Counted from the stretch's first letter, positions 47,601 to 60,383 are shown. The stretch: DNA of 64,000 nt from Serpula lacrymans var. lacrymans S7.9 (GCF_000218685.1 NW_006763290.1:4676908-4740907); one strand, 5' to 3'. Notes: a model not told the origin generated them from the sequence alone. Program-made: numbers and translations.

Positions 47601-49663
47601 CCACGCCATGGGATCTACTGGAAGCAGGAGTAGCGGAAGTTGTGGTAGGGGTAACGAATTTCGAGACTGTAGCATGAGTGAAAAGTGTGGTATGAGTGTT
47701 ACGCGTATTCGAATGATGTCGAAATCTGTCGTGATGGCGATGATATACTCCTGACTATGATCATATGGGAGAGAAAAGAGAAAGTTTACTGGTGGAATGG
47801 AAAGAGTCACGATGGGGTGCGAGTGAAGGGTTAAGGTAGTGTCCTGTGAAGAATAAGTGGCATATAGATTTCCTACAAAGAACTTTAGTTGTACGCCTTC
47901 TATGAAAAGAGGATTTGCTACCCCCTCCCAGTATTACTACATGATCAGCTGCAGACCATTGGCCACTTCGAACCATGTTGGAGCCATTCTCAGAAATTCT
48001 CCATACTGACCCACCTTCAGACCTGACAACCCCCACACCATTTCCAGACGGCGTTCTGACTAGTCGCACAATCTTGGCTTCGTCTTGTGAAATTTTTTCT
48101 ATGCCACGAGCACGGGAGCGTAATGCGTCAGATTTCCCGTCGATAAAAGGTGCAACTGATAAGTCATGAGTCGATAAAGGAGGCGAAGTGACTAGCGTCA
48201 GGCAAGTGGAATCTGGATTAGGCAAAAAGTAAAAATGCAAAGGAAGAAGTGAGAGAACTCGAGGCTCTGAATGTATCAGGGTATATTGCTGCAGAAGTGT
48301 AGGGGGCCTGCGATCGATATTCTGAATAATGTGAATAACCGTCAAATGCCATAGTAGTCCTGAAAACTTACAGCAACCACAGTGGTGATATATGAGCCAT
48401 CTCCGAGTATTCTAACGAATAGATCCCATCCCTCGTTGCTGATTTCTTGCATCTTCTTAAGCTGAGGGTCGTCATTTTGCGATCTGAGTTGTAGATTGGC
48501 GTTCAACACGTTACTAAGTACAGCTCTGTCGAGCCATATTATCTTAGATTCCGCTCCCTTCAAGCTCTGAGTATATGCAACCGAGAGTGGTAGGGATAAG
48601 AACAGATCCAAAGAGGCATGGAGCTGAAGGCGCTGAGGGGAATCTATGACAGGAAGAAAAATGCGAAGAACGGAATCTGATGTGATGGTGTATAATGCTA
48701 CATCATCACTACATCAAGTTAACCAAAGTTAACATACATAAATGACCATGGATACTGACCGACTTGATGCTTGAGGGTATCGCCACTTCATATTGATGAC
48801 GGGTCGTGCATGAGGAATGCTTTGGGTCTGTCGACCAGAAGTTGTCGAATACAATCTTACTAATCTCTCGCTCTGTGTGTGGATGTTACGCTATGACATA
48901 GTGACTTTCGAAAAAGCGTACTTGTGCTGTTGTTGCAATATTGGTGAGTGACGGAGCAAAAGCAGCGATGTATGGTGTAACCGCACTACGACCTTTGAAT
49001 ATAAGGACTAAGGCAATATCAAAATCGTCCAACGTACGAAGATGACCACTTTTTTGACCATGTTGGAAGACCGTCATCTAAAATGAGAGTGAAGACGGAC
49101 AGACCACTCTGGCTTCCAACGGCCAAAAGCCCTACACATTCAGGGGGTTCAAGGGCAATCACCAAATTAACGAAAAGAGCATTTACCGGACCTCGATTCT
49201 AACGTTGTCACATTATCATCCTCCGGAAATATAAGCGAAGAATGGATTCGCCAAGTTTTGTTATCAACTTCGGATAATGACCACACTGCTATACGTGTAC
49301 CCATGGACGCTACTATCTACTTCGTGGAAAACATGAGGTCACCTATGAGATTAGAGTAAACGCGAATATATAACGTACAAGCTTCATTCCAGGATCAACA
49401 GCAAGGTAAGACACGCTTTGTCTGGAATGGATGGCGGGAAATACTTCTTCGAAAGCCAGGACGCGGACCAGGGTAAGAGTACTAGCGTGCAGCAATACGA
49501 CCGATTCAGCAGAAGGATAAACCTGAGAAATATGTTTCAGATGCGCTACAGATAGACAGGTTTGCTATGCGAAAACACGCACTATGAGCGTTGCATGAGG
49601 AAGAATGAGGTGTTGCAGAGGACCAGCGGGACAGCCGGTGAATGTTCTGACGAGATCCAGCAT
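44642..49663 (-). CDS. RAV1: RAVE complex subunit Rav1 (V-ATPase assembly)
   Basis: Rav1 (DmX-like) with Skp1 and Rav2 reassembles V1 and Vo sectors of the vacuolar ATPase. The start is ATG 49663: 'MLDLVRTFTGCPAGPLQHLI', spliced (donor at 49582) to 'VYPSAESVVLLHASTLTLVRVLAFEEVFPA', a WD40-propeller beginning. Later exons supply more propeller segments ('QKSGHLRTLDDFDIALVLIF', 'EHDVLLSVSDEGRLEFWVP') and the Rav1 C-terminal domain: 'WAFHSESQEILLD', 'LWRQAAWHKEQAMMLKFLNN', 'DFTQPRWRTAALKNAYALLG', 'LGNSLKDAVNVCIKQL', 'NRWLGSWAFWLLHRRDLAVR'. I did not resolve every intron; roughly 15-20 are needed. The C-terminal ~130 residues are Ser/Pro-rich. The stop is at 44642. Identity is firm, the interior exon map incomplete. 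Confidence 0.88.
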
Positions 49664-49805
49664 GATGTTTGCCCTGCAATGTTTATGAGCTAATATCGGA
49701 TGCAACCACGGCTCATCCCCGCCTGTTTCGCAGATATAATGTGGTGGGCAAGAGTAGTCCTGTTAACGTCGTTCGGTCCAACGAACGCCGGCTCTTTGCC
49801 CATAC

Positions 49806-52685
49806 ATGATACTTTCGGACTTTCCCGACATTCCTACTAACGTTTCTGTATTCAACGCCATGGTCGGAAAACAAAACGCGCCCGCCACTCGTTCCTCGAC
49901 GCGAACCAAACCCACAAATCCTCCCCCCAGCCCTACAGGACCAAGAGTAACGCGAGCAAAAGCTGCTACTGGCACGAAAGCAACAGGTACCACAACCCAG
50001 CCTTCAAAGACAGTCCGCAAGCCCCTGGTAATAAATCGCGCAAACTCTCCCGATGCGAAACCCAAGAAAGCTGCAGCATCAGTGCCCAAGGCTGGCAAAG
50101 GAAAATCTGCCATTGATGCAGATCGAGAACCTATAATGGTACTGTGTTCTGCCATATCGTACCTCTCACCGTCTGATCGATGTCCGTCAGGCCTTTCTTC
50201 GAATTCGCCCGCAACTTGGTGAAGAGGCGACTTCAACGCCTTATCTTGAACCTCTGTCAGATACTTCCGTTCGCATGACAGAGCCAAATGCAGACGCCCA
50301 ATACAACCAGTCGCGACCCCGCTTTCCTTTCTCGACCGTCGTTCCTTCCTCCATCTATAAATTTTCCCATGTTTTCCCTCCAGCTACCCACCAGTCTGAG
50401 TTTTTCGAAAAGACAACATTACCATTAGTCCGTGACCTACTTGACGGCCAAAATGGGCTTCTATTTACGTACGGAGTGACGAACTCTGGTAAAACATACA
50501 CCGTTCAAGGAGGAAATGAACCAGGATCAGCAGGAATTTTACCACGAGCTTTAGATGCCATATTCAATAGCATCGAAGGATTGCACAACGACGGTCGTGT
50601 TTGTAATTTTCATATAATCCTGGTGTTATATGTTAACATACCCTGTGCAGTATCGCCCCGTGCGCCTGCATGGCGTCGAATTAGCGAACTCATCTGAGTC
50701 TTCGCTTCCCCTCGACATTAACATATCGTCCGAAGAACCTATGCTAGCCGAAGTCCTCGCTGAACATCTCCAGAATGCTGTGTCTGACGATGATGTCGAT
50801 CCTACAACCATCAAGTTGGATCGTAACTATGAATACTCGATCTGGTTATCCTATGCAGAAGTATACAATGAAAAGGTGTATGATCTTCTGGCTTCTGTAA
50901 ACGATGGAGTACATGGAAACGCAGCCAGTCATTTCCCCAAGGCTGCAAACTTGACCACTCATTCTCCTGCCCATCCACTACTTTTGACTCGTAAAGCCCT
51001 TACAGTAAAGCCATCTCCACCCACCGACTCTTTGGACGATGCAACTTGGGGAAGCTCAGGGAAATATATCGCTGGCCTTCGACAATTCCGTACCACCAGT
51101 GCCTCGCAAGCAAAATCTTTGGTCAAACTTGGTCAACTCCACAGGCGCGTCTTCGGCACTCTTGCTAATAGCCAAAGTAGTAGAAGTCATGGGCTGGTCA
51201 CACTCAGGGTCGTGAGGGGACATAGAGGAGAAAGGGATGTAAGTGAATATCTTCCCATCAAGATGTACCGACTTGGATTTAAAATACATGAGGACCTAGG
51301 ATCCTACTTCTCTTCAAATATCTCGTCTGACTCTAGTGGATCTTGCCGGTTCCGAGCGCACAAAACACACTCAGACTACAGGTGACAGACTGAAGGAGGC
51401 GGGTAATATCAACAAATCTCTCATGGTTCTTGGGCAATGTATGGAGGTGCTTAGTTCTGCGATTTATTTGATGTCCAGAGGTTAAGCCATGTCATGCAGG
51501 TCATGAAAGCCAATCAGAAACGTGTAGCTCAAAGTCTGACCAACGCCGGTCGCACTGACACAAGAGACGTTAAGAAGGGCCTAGCCGTTGTTCCTTTTAG
51601 ACATAGCAAGCTCACAGAAGTCTTAATGGACTACTTTACGGGAGATGGGAAAGTGGTAAGTAGCGCTTCAAACACTTGACAGAGTCGACTTTCACTGGGT
51701 GTACTTCATCACCGCAGGTCATGATCGTAAACGTAAATCCTTATGATACCGGCTTTGATGAAAACTCGCATGTTATGAAGTTTTCGGCGCTTACACGAGA
51801 AGTCTATACCACTATGAACAATGCCCCAATCCCTCGTATACCAGCTAGTCCTACTAAGCGATCTGCTGCGGTACCAGGTAATTCTGATAGATCCTGGGCT
51901 TCTGGTTTACCGAAAGCAACGACACGAAAAGTAACGATATCGAGCATTGGACCGGGTAGGAAGATAAGCGAAGCCCAACTAGAGGTGCTTGAAGGTACGC
52001 GGAGTGCACGAAGGCTATGAGCTTGCTTGCTAATATCTACTATCAGAGGACGAAGAGGCTGGTGAAGCGGATTATGACCCTAATGATGATGACGAGCCCA
52101 TCAACCCATTGGTAGATGCCCTTTTCGACGAAGTCGAAGAACTACGCCTACGGGTATGTTGTATTATCATTCACTTTTCCGATTTCTCATGATTAATTAC
52201 TCCCGCGGATAACTAAGTTATATGAGGCTGAGATGCGCTGCGCAATTATCGAAGCAGATACACGTGAAGAGGTCATGAAGGAAATGGACGAAAGGATGCG
52301 CGCAATGGAAAACATGTATACGAGACGGTTGATGACTGAGGTGATTCTTTTCACGAGTCTGGCTTCGATCTTCTCAGCTAAACTAGCGATTCATAGGTCG
52401 AGCAAAACGAAATGAAGATGGACGCAAAAATTGATATGTTGCAACGGTCTGGTCTACTGACAGGGGCGAGACCCTTTACTATGTCTAATAGTAGACTGTC
52501 GGATCCTGATGAGAGTGAGGTAGGAATATTCGAATTCAGTAAAGATTTCCTTGTTGAAAATCAAACTATACTTTCAGGAAGATGAAGGTGGAGAATTAAT
52601 TGATATTGATATCAGTGACGATGAACGTGCTGATGCTGATGATCCACCGTCACCTCTGGAAGGAAAAAAGTCCTCGAAGCACTAA
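49806..52685 (+). CDS. Kinesin-6 family motor protein
   Basis: Exons 49806-50138, 50191-50598, 50651-51238, 51300-51446, 51500-51655, 51718-51994, 52047-52153, 52218-52340, 52397-52519, 52578-52685; 789 residues (ATG 49860 is an alternative start). A basic, disordered head (~110 residues) precedes the motor. ATP-binding P-loop '[10 protein letters not shown]' (kinesin-6 has N-S where most kinesins have Q-T/S), switch I '[15 protein letters not shown]', switch II 'LVDLAGSER', and '[19 protein letters not shown]'. A long acidic insertion lies between P-loop and switch I ('[21 protein letters not shown]' region), as in MKLP/KIF20 motors, which bundle midzone microtubules in anaphase and cytokinesis. 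A short coiled coil (EAEMRC...MENMYTRRL) and acidic tail follow. Divergent from RAV1 (142 bp). Confidence 0.9.
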
Positions 52686-53803
52686 TACTGCTTCGTACAG
52701 GTCTGGGGGCGTCCCTTGCGCCATCCTACTTTTTTTCCGGGGTTCGACATGCAATGTTGCTTTGAGAGAGAAATTTGAGGGTGGATAGAATCCGAGGAGC
52801 CAAAAGCCCATATCATAATCAATGATGCGAGTCATTGCTGGCTTGCGAGAAAATAGTGAATTAAGGAAATGTATACATGTAACATGTATTAGTAGTCTGT
52901 AACTCCACTTTAGTCTTGACAAGTGCTGTTCTTTCAGAATCTTCATGAGCTTCACGACACGTAGCTTTCACCGCGATGGCATGTGAAACACTATATAACG
53001 TGAAGACAAACTGATTTACTGATCTGATTTGATTCCCGTGCCCAGTTATTATTACCCACATGATCGCCAAGTTAAGATAGGATAGACTCTGCTCCTTTGG
53101 TGCTGCACGCAACACAACGAGAATGGTCTATTGATGAGTCACAACATCGCCGTCTGACGTTGGAGAAGACGGCCTAGCATTTTGTTGGTGTCAGATATTG
53201 ATCCAATCCCACCTGCACGTGTATAGGAGTCAAGCGACCATATACTTCATGGTAGAAACGAGGTCGGCGGAATAAACTAAATGATCACCAGCCTAGGGTA
53301 AGACACGTCGCATTGCTTCGATACCGGACCTTGGGCGACGATATATCCCTCAATAGAATGGAAAATGCGCTTGTATGGAATAAGACCAGACTCGTCTAAA
53401 ACGAACACAATACGTTAACATTTACGAAGGAAATGATCCAACCTAGTAGTGCACCAGTACGATAGTGCCTCGACGATATTGAACATGATGGTGTCCTGCG
53501 TGTTTTAAAAGGTGGAGCCAATGGAATCATGCAGCAATTGCGCATATTTGACTGGGCAGATATGAGACATGTAACCGTCAAACCGCCAAAGTGCACGTTG
53601 CTCTGTGGTATGGTGCCGCAAGCCTAGCGTTTAGCGTTCCGTGTATGTTTGTGGCTGTTGGTACTACGGGAATACTCCAGAGCCTTACCCCGTCATAGTC
53701 CAACGCCATTTGAAAGCACAACAATCCTTTACTGCGGCTGTCTGGTCTTTCCGCTGCGACCATCACCGTCAGCGATTCTGCGGCCTCACTCTTATACCAC
53801 AAT
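52686..53803. other. Long intergenic region
   Basis: 1118 bp between two plus-strand genes. I find no frame with family resemblance on either strand, no repeat and no RNA gene. An open frame starting at 53641 overlaps the FAS1 gene start in another frame and is treated as spurious. Confidence 0.5.
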
Positions 53804-56658
53804 ATGCATCTTCTGGGCTGCATCCCTCTTTCCGTCCTCTCCCTGGTCTCGTTGGTGGCTTCCTCCCAGGTGCAATGGGCTCGACCACCAACAGTTCAGT
53901 CCTCGACTTTGGTCGACATCCTCAACGCAGACGAAGACTATACTTTACTCCTTTCTTTACTGCAACGCACAAGACTCATCCCGACCTTAAACAAACTGAA
54001 TGGCAGCACTTTCTTTGCACCAACTAATGATGCTGTCGAACATCACTCCCTCACTAACGGCCTTTGGCGTGATGCTCTCACGGAGAACGGCTTCTCTTTA
54101 TTTGCCGACAATGTGCAGGAGAGGCTACGGCAGCAGCTTTTCTATCACCTACTCAATTACACTCTGCCGACTTTGCCTACCGACTCAACCCCACATGTTC
54201 TCGAAACACTTCATTTTCCTAAACCTTACGTCGAGCCTCCAACGAATGAACCCCCACCATCTCCACCATGGATGCCATTACCTCAAAGCACCCTAGGTAA
54301 CAAACCACAGCGTCTCAGAATTACTTCAAGGGATGAAGAATCTTGGGTTGGCGTTAATGCATTTGGGGAGGGAGGCGTGAAGATAGTAAAGGAGAAGGCG
54401 GCAGCTGACAATGGAGTTGTGTACGGTGTTTCTGAGGTACTCGAGTTACCCCTTGACCTAGGTCTGTGACCTTTTCGCCACTTTATTGCGCAGAATGCGG
54501 TGCTCATATGACATCAGAACAAGTTGTTTTGCAGCAGCCATCGCTGTCTTACTTCCGCAAGGTCGTCACTCCAAGCATTCAAAAGCTACTCAACACGACT
54601 CCTGAGTTAACTTTGTTCATGCCTGTCGACTCCGCATGGCAGATGCTTGACCCTCTAGAGCGCCTTTATCTCGAAAGCGAATTTGCCACGGATGACCTGA
54701 ACAGGATTGTCAATATGCACGCTGTGGTGGAGCGGCGTGTCAAGTGGTCTGATTCGTTTAAACCCGCTGTTAACTGTACGTATCTTCACGTTTGGATGTT
54801 CCATACACCGCCGACTAACGCCGTTCAGTTACCTCTGTGGAGGGAACGAAGCTAGAAATAATAGTATCGGATGATAAGATAAAGGTCTCCGATGCCGAAC
54901 TTGTAGAACCTGACATCTACGCCAGCAATGGCGTCTTGCATTTGGTATCCTCGCTGCTTATCCCCCCAGGCGCTTTGCAATTAACACCTGAGAAGTATCT
55001 TCTTGCTTTGAATTGCACCTCCTTCATTTCTCTTATACACTCGGTTAACCTCACCCACCTGATCAATGACACTGAAACTGAATATACGATTTTGGCACCG
55101 AAAGATGATGTCTTATCGTTGTTTGAGGACGATGGCTTACCGAAAAAGGGTACCGAAGAGCTGAAGAAGTTATTACAATACCATTTCATCCCGGGGAAAT
55201 GGCTTCCGAAGAAGCTGAAGAATGGCATGCTACTTGAAACCGTTCTTCAAGACGTCGGACTGGATGGCGGAAGACAGGTGCTGGACGTCGAGGTGGACGA
55301 TGACGGAAAACAGGCCTCTGTCCAGAGAAACGTCAGATTTGGTGGAGCTGGCAGTATCGGTGATCATCGTATGTATCCCACGTTTTACGTTTCATTTTGC
55401 CTTAGCCTGAGTACGTTTATGCACATAACTTCTAGTTGAAATCAACAACACAGTAATTTATTTCGTGTCGCGCCCCCTCGAAGCGCCATCTGACCCGCTG
55501 GCTATGGCTTTACCTTCCCTGGAGCTTTCTTCATTCCTTGCTGCTATATTTTCCACTTCTCTTGCAGAGATGCTAAAGACAACTCCTCGGACTACTGTCC
55601 TCCTTCCTCCTAATTCTGCTTTCAAACGGCTGGGTTCACTCGTTAGTGATCACTTACTGGCGGCATCTTCCAAGTCTGATCTAGAGCACGTGATCATGCA
55701 CCATATTATTGATGGTGTCGAGTACTCCCAAAATTTGGTGGAAGGTTCGCAACGTACTTTTGCCACCCTCGAAGGTTCCGATCTACAACTTGAACGGCCT
55801 GGAAATGGAACAGTTATTCTCAGCGCCAGTGGAGGTTGGCCCAGCATGAAGAGTGAACTATTCCCAAAGAACATGCTAACGAACACAGGCGTCATCCACC
55901 AAGTCTCTGACCTCATGATACCTCGATCGGTGGAGTTGAACGTAGGGAAGTTGATGAAGGCGGCTAAGGCGACGACGATGGTCAGTATGGTGGTGAAAGC
56001 TGGGTTCGATTGGATCTTGAATGGTACTGCCCCTCCGGAAGGATCGCAGTGGGAGCAGGAAGGCCTCAGTGGCGTGAGCTGGACATTACTATGCCCCACT
56101 GATGACGCTTTCAAGCAGTACAACTTGACAAGCCTATTCGAAAACGTTGACCACCTTCGAGAAATAGTAAGCCAGCACCTTGTGCCCACCCCCCCGTCAT
56201 CCTCTGGCGGCTCAGAGCCATTTGACATGTACAACGTCATCAACAACAACCGACCATTACCATTTGATGAACTAGGTACATATACGACGCTATTATCACC
56301 GTCGTCGATCTACGGAGATATCGTCTTCAAAGAATTGGAGGATAAGACGGCGACAGGTTACATGGTAGGCATCAAGGGTGCACGAGGTACTAATGGAAAG
56401 GCAGATTGGGCGCGCGTTCTTTCATGGGGCCGAGCTACCACAGGAGGAGGAACTGGAGGCGTAATTCAAATCGATCGTCTGCTGGATCCTTACCATCCTT
56501 TATGGTGGATTGCTTATGGGGGACCGACTGTCGTGGGTGTGATGGGTATCGGTCTGATTTGCTTGTTTTTCTATGTGGTTCGCATAGTGTGGAACAGAGA
56601 CACCACGGAAGCGACATATGAACCGGTCGGTGGGTTCGGACGAGATGATGATTCATGA
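53804..56658 (+). CDS. Multi-fasciclin (FAS1) type I membrane protein
   Basis: Exons 53804-54461, 54518-54775, 54829-55368, 55436-56658; 892 residues. A signal peptide ('MHLLGCIPLSVLSLVSLVASS', ~1-21) is followed by four FAS1-like units (roughly 28-215, 230-365, 370-520 and 520-830) with motifs such as 'STFFAPTNDAVE', 'LTLFMPVDSAW', 'YTILAPKDDVL', 'TTVLLPPNSAF' and 'WTLLCPTDDAF', plus the YH/HH helix regions ('YHLLNYTLP', 'YHFIPGKWL', 'MHHIIDGVEY'). A single TM helix at ~848-868 ('VVGVMGIGLICLFFYVV') leaves a 21-residue cytosolic tail. N-glycosylation sites are frequent. Fungal multi-FAS1 proteins are surface or vacuolar adhesion proteins. Acceptor 54517 was chosen over 54493, which would leave a 32-nt intron. 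Confidence 0.9.
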
Positions 56659-56931
56659 AGGATGTATAGACTGTACACATTTTATGTTTGTAGGTTACTT
56701 GATAGACTATGTTCTTTACACGTATTTAATAATCTGATAAGATTACTGTGAATATTTATTCGAGGAGTTTGATCGGATAGACCGGCTGGTGGGTTGCATT
56801 TATCATGCGCAAGTCCGCACCTCCGCACCCGCACCAGCAGCCAATGCCGTGATCGCGACAACATAGGCGGAACACCGCACTACACGTCCCAGTCTTCATC
56901 TGCTACCAAATCCTCTTTATTCAAGGCCACC

Positions 56932-58349
56932 ATGGCACGTATTTCTACATCCATGCATAATCTTAAACTGATGTATTGGTTCAGAGCAGTGAAGCACCGG
57001 CAGTGGAGGAAGCGAAGAATTCTGCACTTGAAAATGCAAAGTCTTTTATCGCCGGTGGTTTTGGTGGAGCCTCTGCTGTGCTCGTTGGTGAGTTTCCAAT
57101 CACTATAGCCTCGAGATAGAAACAGAAACAGAGTCTGACGGCGCTACCAGGTCATCCGTTTGATCTCACCAAAACACGCCTACAAACCGCCGCGCCTGGT
57201 GCCTACACTGGTGCTCTCGATGTAGTGCGGAAAACATTGGCTAGAGATGGTGTCACTGGGTAAGCATCACTGTACGATCGATCTTGGCATCGTATCTTCA
57301 CGGATTCCTGCAGCCTTTATCGCGGTATGGTCCCCCCACTCCTCGGTGTAACACCGATTTTCGCGGTATCCTTCTGGGTAAGGCATAATGCGTATACGGA
57401 TTTCACTGATCTGCTATACTCATAAACCCGTTTTTCAGGCTTACGATGCATCAAAACGACTTATATTCTCATTCACACCCAATCGTACTAGCGAGAGCTT
57501 ATCCACCGCAGAGCTCGCGACTGCTGGTTTCCTATCGGCTATTCCGGCGACCTTGGTGACTGCCCCTGTGGAACGTGCAAAAGTATTGCTACAGGTATGA
57601 TGGTCCAAAAAAAAAAAAGCTACGAGTCTCATTTGCAGTAGGTGCAAGGCCAAGGGGGCTCAGAGCAGAAATATAAGGGCGTTTTCGATGTCATGAAGCA
57701 TTTATACAGAGAAGGTGGTATTCGTAGTATTTTCAGAGGGACTGGAGCGACATTGGCCAGAGATGGCCCAGGGAGTGCTGCGTACGTCTTCGAAGTTCTT
57801 CTATGAGGATTGACGATAGACTAATGGTTGTCCGACATAAGTTACTTTGCTACATATGAAGTGACCAAGAATATGCTGACGACGAAAGGGTCATCTGAGC
57901 TGAACTTGGGTGCAGTTATTATGGCAGGTGGTACCGCTGGTGTTGCAATGTGGGCAATCGCTATACCCCCAGACGTAAGACTTCTCTCATACAGTGAGAC
58001 ATCAAAAATGTTAACTTTTACTCTATAAAGGTATTGAAATCAAGACTGCAGTCTGCGCCTACTGGCACGTATTCTGGTTTCTTGGACTGTGCAAGAAAGA
58101 CCATTGCTCAGGATGGCGTGGCTGCACTTTGGAAAGGTTTTGGGCCAGCAATGACACGGGTGATCATCTATCTTCTATGGCAATGGCCTTGTGGCAAATG
58201 CTCATGTGGGACACTTAACAGGCTTTCCCCGCAAATGCTGCTACATTCGTGAGTCCATACGTTTCATTTGGTCGATCATCTTTCTCTGATATTGCTACCC
58301 GTAGCTTGGGGTGGAGGCGTCTCGGAAATTCATGGATTCAATGTTCTAA
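56932..58349 (+). CDS. CRC1: Mitochondrial carnitine/acylcarnitine-type carrier (Crc1-like)
   Basis: Solute carrier of the mitochondrial inner membrane, three ~100-residue repeats. Exons 56932-56938, 57004-57087, 57151-57259, 57314-57377, 57439-57594, 57642-57781, 57842-57974, 58031-58159, 58222-58248, 58305-58349; 297 residues. Signature motifs are 'HPFDLTKTRLQT', 'APVERAKVLLQV' and 'IPPDVLKSRLQS', each followed by the repeat-specific Gly/aromatic pattern; 'KSFIAGGFGGASAVLVG' opens repeat 1. Together these best fit the carnitine/acylcarnitine transporter that feeds fatty acids to beta-oxidation. The first exon (7 nt, 'MA' plus one base) is the only join that fits the phase, with the acceptor at 57003; it is the weakest part. 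Intron 57595-57641 carries an A12 run. Confidence 0.87.
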
Positions 58350-58816
58350 TGCGTGGATTATTAGTAGAGATAGACTACATGCATATCCGGTTCTAGACAT
58401 TAGGAATTTCGGGCAATTCAAGCATTTCTATAAAGTTAGTGCAAGTGATTCGGATGCAGTTCAACTTCGAATGGTATATGGTGGGTCTTTTATCATTGTC
58501 AGGCTGGGTAACCTTCAGTCGACTCTTACTCTCGTGTGGACTCGAGGGTAGTATCCGTAGAATTTTGGTTCCGCGGCACTGGCTGTGCTATGTGTTCAAA
58601 GGCTGTGTTGTTACGGCAGGATGTTCGAATTCATTTAGCAAATCTGGGAGGGAACTTGAAAAGGTCAGGAAGCCCCCTTTGTCCCATTCAGTCTTACGAC
58701 CACTCACGTTCTCTTTGCCTTTCTTACGACCCTTCAAAACCAAAACCATTCTCTTGTATCTGGTGAGCGTGTAAATGATTGTTGCTTGGCTCACTTCTCT
58801 AATATCTAGCTTCAGC
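58350..58816. other. Intergenic gap
   Basis: 467 bp between two plus-strand genes. Several overlapping open frames occur (for example 58439-58774), but none resembles a family. Regarded as CRC1 3' UTR plus promoter of the next gene. Confidence 0.5.
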
Positions 58817-60383
58817 ATGTCATCTAAACCAAAAGCTAGCAAACCCAGGGCCGTCCCGGTTTACACCCGCTCTGTCTCAGCATCTGAGTGAGTTTCCTCA
58901 GGTTTCCCTCGTCGTTCGCGTCATGTCAAAGTACATTTAATGTAGAATTTCTCGAAACCTGGGTCATTTTGAGACTTGGTCCACATATCAAGGCTGTGAA
59001 CAAGTTTCTTCCACTGATATACCAGAAGAATTCTCAGAAGAATTGAACTGCATCTTTGATGTGGCACCCAGATTACCTTTAAGCTGGTTAAAAGAGGTAA
59101 GACTCTCAAATGAAAAGTTGACTTTCTCACTTTTATCTCCTAGTCATTCAAATGTACACCCGATTTCTCTGCCTTTATACGTTCAGCCTCCAAAGAATGC
59201 CCTACCATGTTCTCTGATAACATTGAGACCTGTGAAAGTGCCGAGCTTTTTGAAGACGTCACTATGGTCTTCTCCGTCTGGAAACGTCTTTGCAGGATGC
59301 TGCGTTCAGAAGAAAGATGGTCTGAAGCAGACTTTGAAGCGAATGTGTCAGTCTGCGTGGCCGACATAACCATATTTTTCTGATTCCACATTCCTACAGC
59401 TACAATACACTCCGCAGTCCCGCGGTGAGAGATAGTACATATCGGTCAGTAGAGCCGAGCCTCTGATGTTCTCATGCTGACTCATGCTTAGCGTTCAATG
59501 TACACTCTCTTTACCACAACCAATCATCCCCCTCCAAGCTGACACAGACGTGTCTGTGCCTCGAATTTTAAATACGAAGACCGCAGTACCAGACTGTGCC
59601 ATCTTCGTTCCCGTCTCCACCACCCGCTCACTCTCGCATTCAGCCAAGTCGCCTTACAAGGTCCTGAAGAGCCATCCGCTCGTAGCCAAGGCAGGAGGTG
59701 CCACAAAAGGCTCGTCGTTCAGCTATCAGAGTACGCCGTGTGCTCAGCTTCCTGATTTTCCTCGCTTCGAGTTCATCAGCAGCGTATGGGAAGATAAGAA
59801 GCCCATACACACGCTCCTAGATGATGCATACAGACAGAATAGGATGGCAACTGCGAGTGTCGTCCGTCACCTTCATTCATTAAATATACAAGCACCAATT
59901 ATAGGACTTGTCTGGGCCAATGGGACGGTGAGAGCGCACGTTGATTGGTGTAAGGAGGAAACCGAGGGGCGCCCTGTGAGTTTACAGTTGTCACGCGACA
60001 CTGTTTGCTAATTCTAGCGTGAGGTCATCTATTCTGCACCATACTCAGGGGCAAAGAATACCAATCGGAATGAAACATTCCATGAGTGGGTACTAAACAG
60101 GCCTAGTGACATCCTGCGGGTGTACATCATGATCCGTAACATTGACATGTGGACGGTTGGACGTTTCCATGAGCGTATTGTCAAAGGCTGTCACCAGCTG
60201 GTAAAAGACGTAACAGTCAATGGGCAGAAGTACAGTCCCTGGAAACGAGTCGGAAGCTTAGTGCCGGCTTTAACAATAAAAGTAGCGAAAGAAAACATAT
60301 CTACGACAACGACGACCACGCTCTCGTCAAGCCCTCCCCGCAAAGTGAAATCAAAGCGCAGAAAGCGACGATCAAGTCATTAA
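58817..60383 (+). CDS. Unknown conserved protein with possible PD-(D/E)XK-like core
   Basis: Exons 58817-58887, 58946-59096, 59144-59346, 59400-59444, 59492-59975, 60018-60383; 439 residues. No named family is recognised. Residues ~25-155 are alpha-helical and acidic with 'FETWSTYQGCEQVS' and 'MVFSVWKRLCRMLR'. Residues ~185-262 contain 'VPDCAIFVP' (Asp191) and 66 residues later 'FEFISSVWEDKKP' (Glu257-Asp258-Lys259). The order PD...strand...(D/E)xK resembles the PD-(D/E)XK nuclease-like core seen in several fungal protein families. It continues 'APIIGLVWANGTVRAHVDW' and 'FHEWVLNRPSDILRVYIMIRNI'. The tail is Thr/Ser-rich then strongly basic (RKVKSKRRKRRSSH), a probable nuclear signal. The nuclease-like idea is inference only; a degenerate or unrelated fold is possible. 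Confidence 0.7.

Noticed and set aside
53641..54027. Overlapping frames at the start of the FAS1 gene
   Set aside because: They compete with a clean signal peptide and FAS1 motifs in the chosen frame, and lack any recognisable content.
54462..54493. 32-nt intron in the FAS1 gene using the acceptor gcgcag
   Set aside because: Shorter than any confident intron here; the acceptor at 54517 gives a 56-nt intron and keeps the frame.
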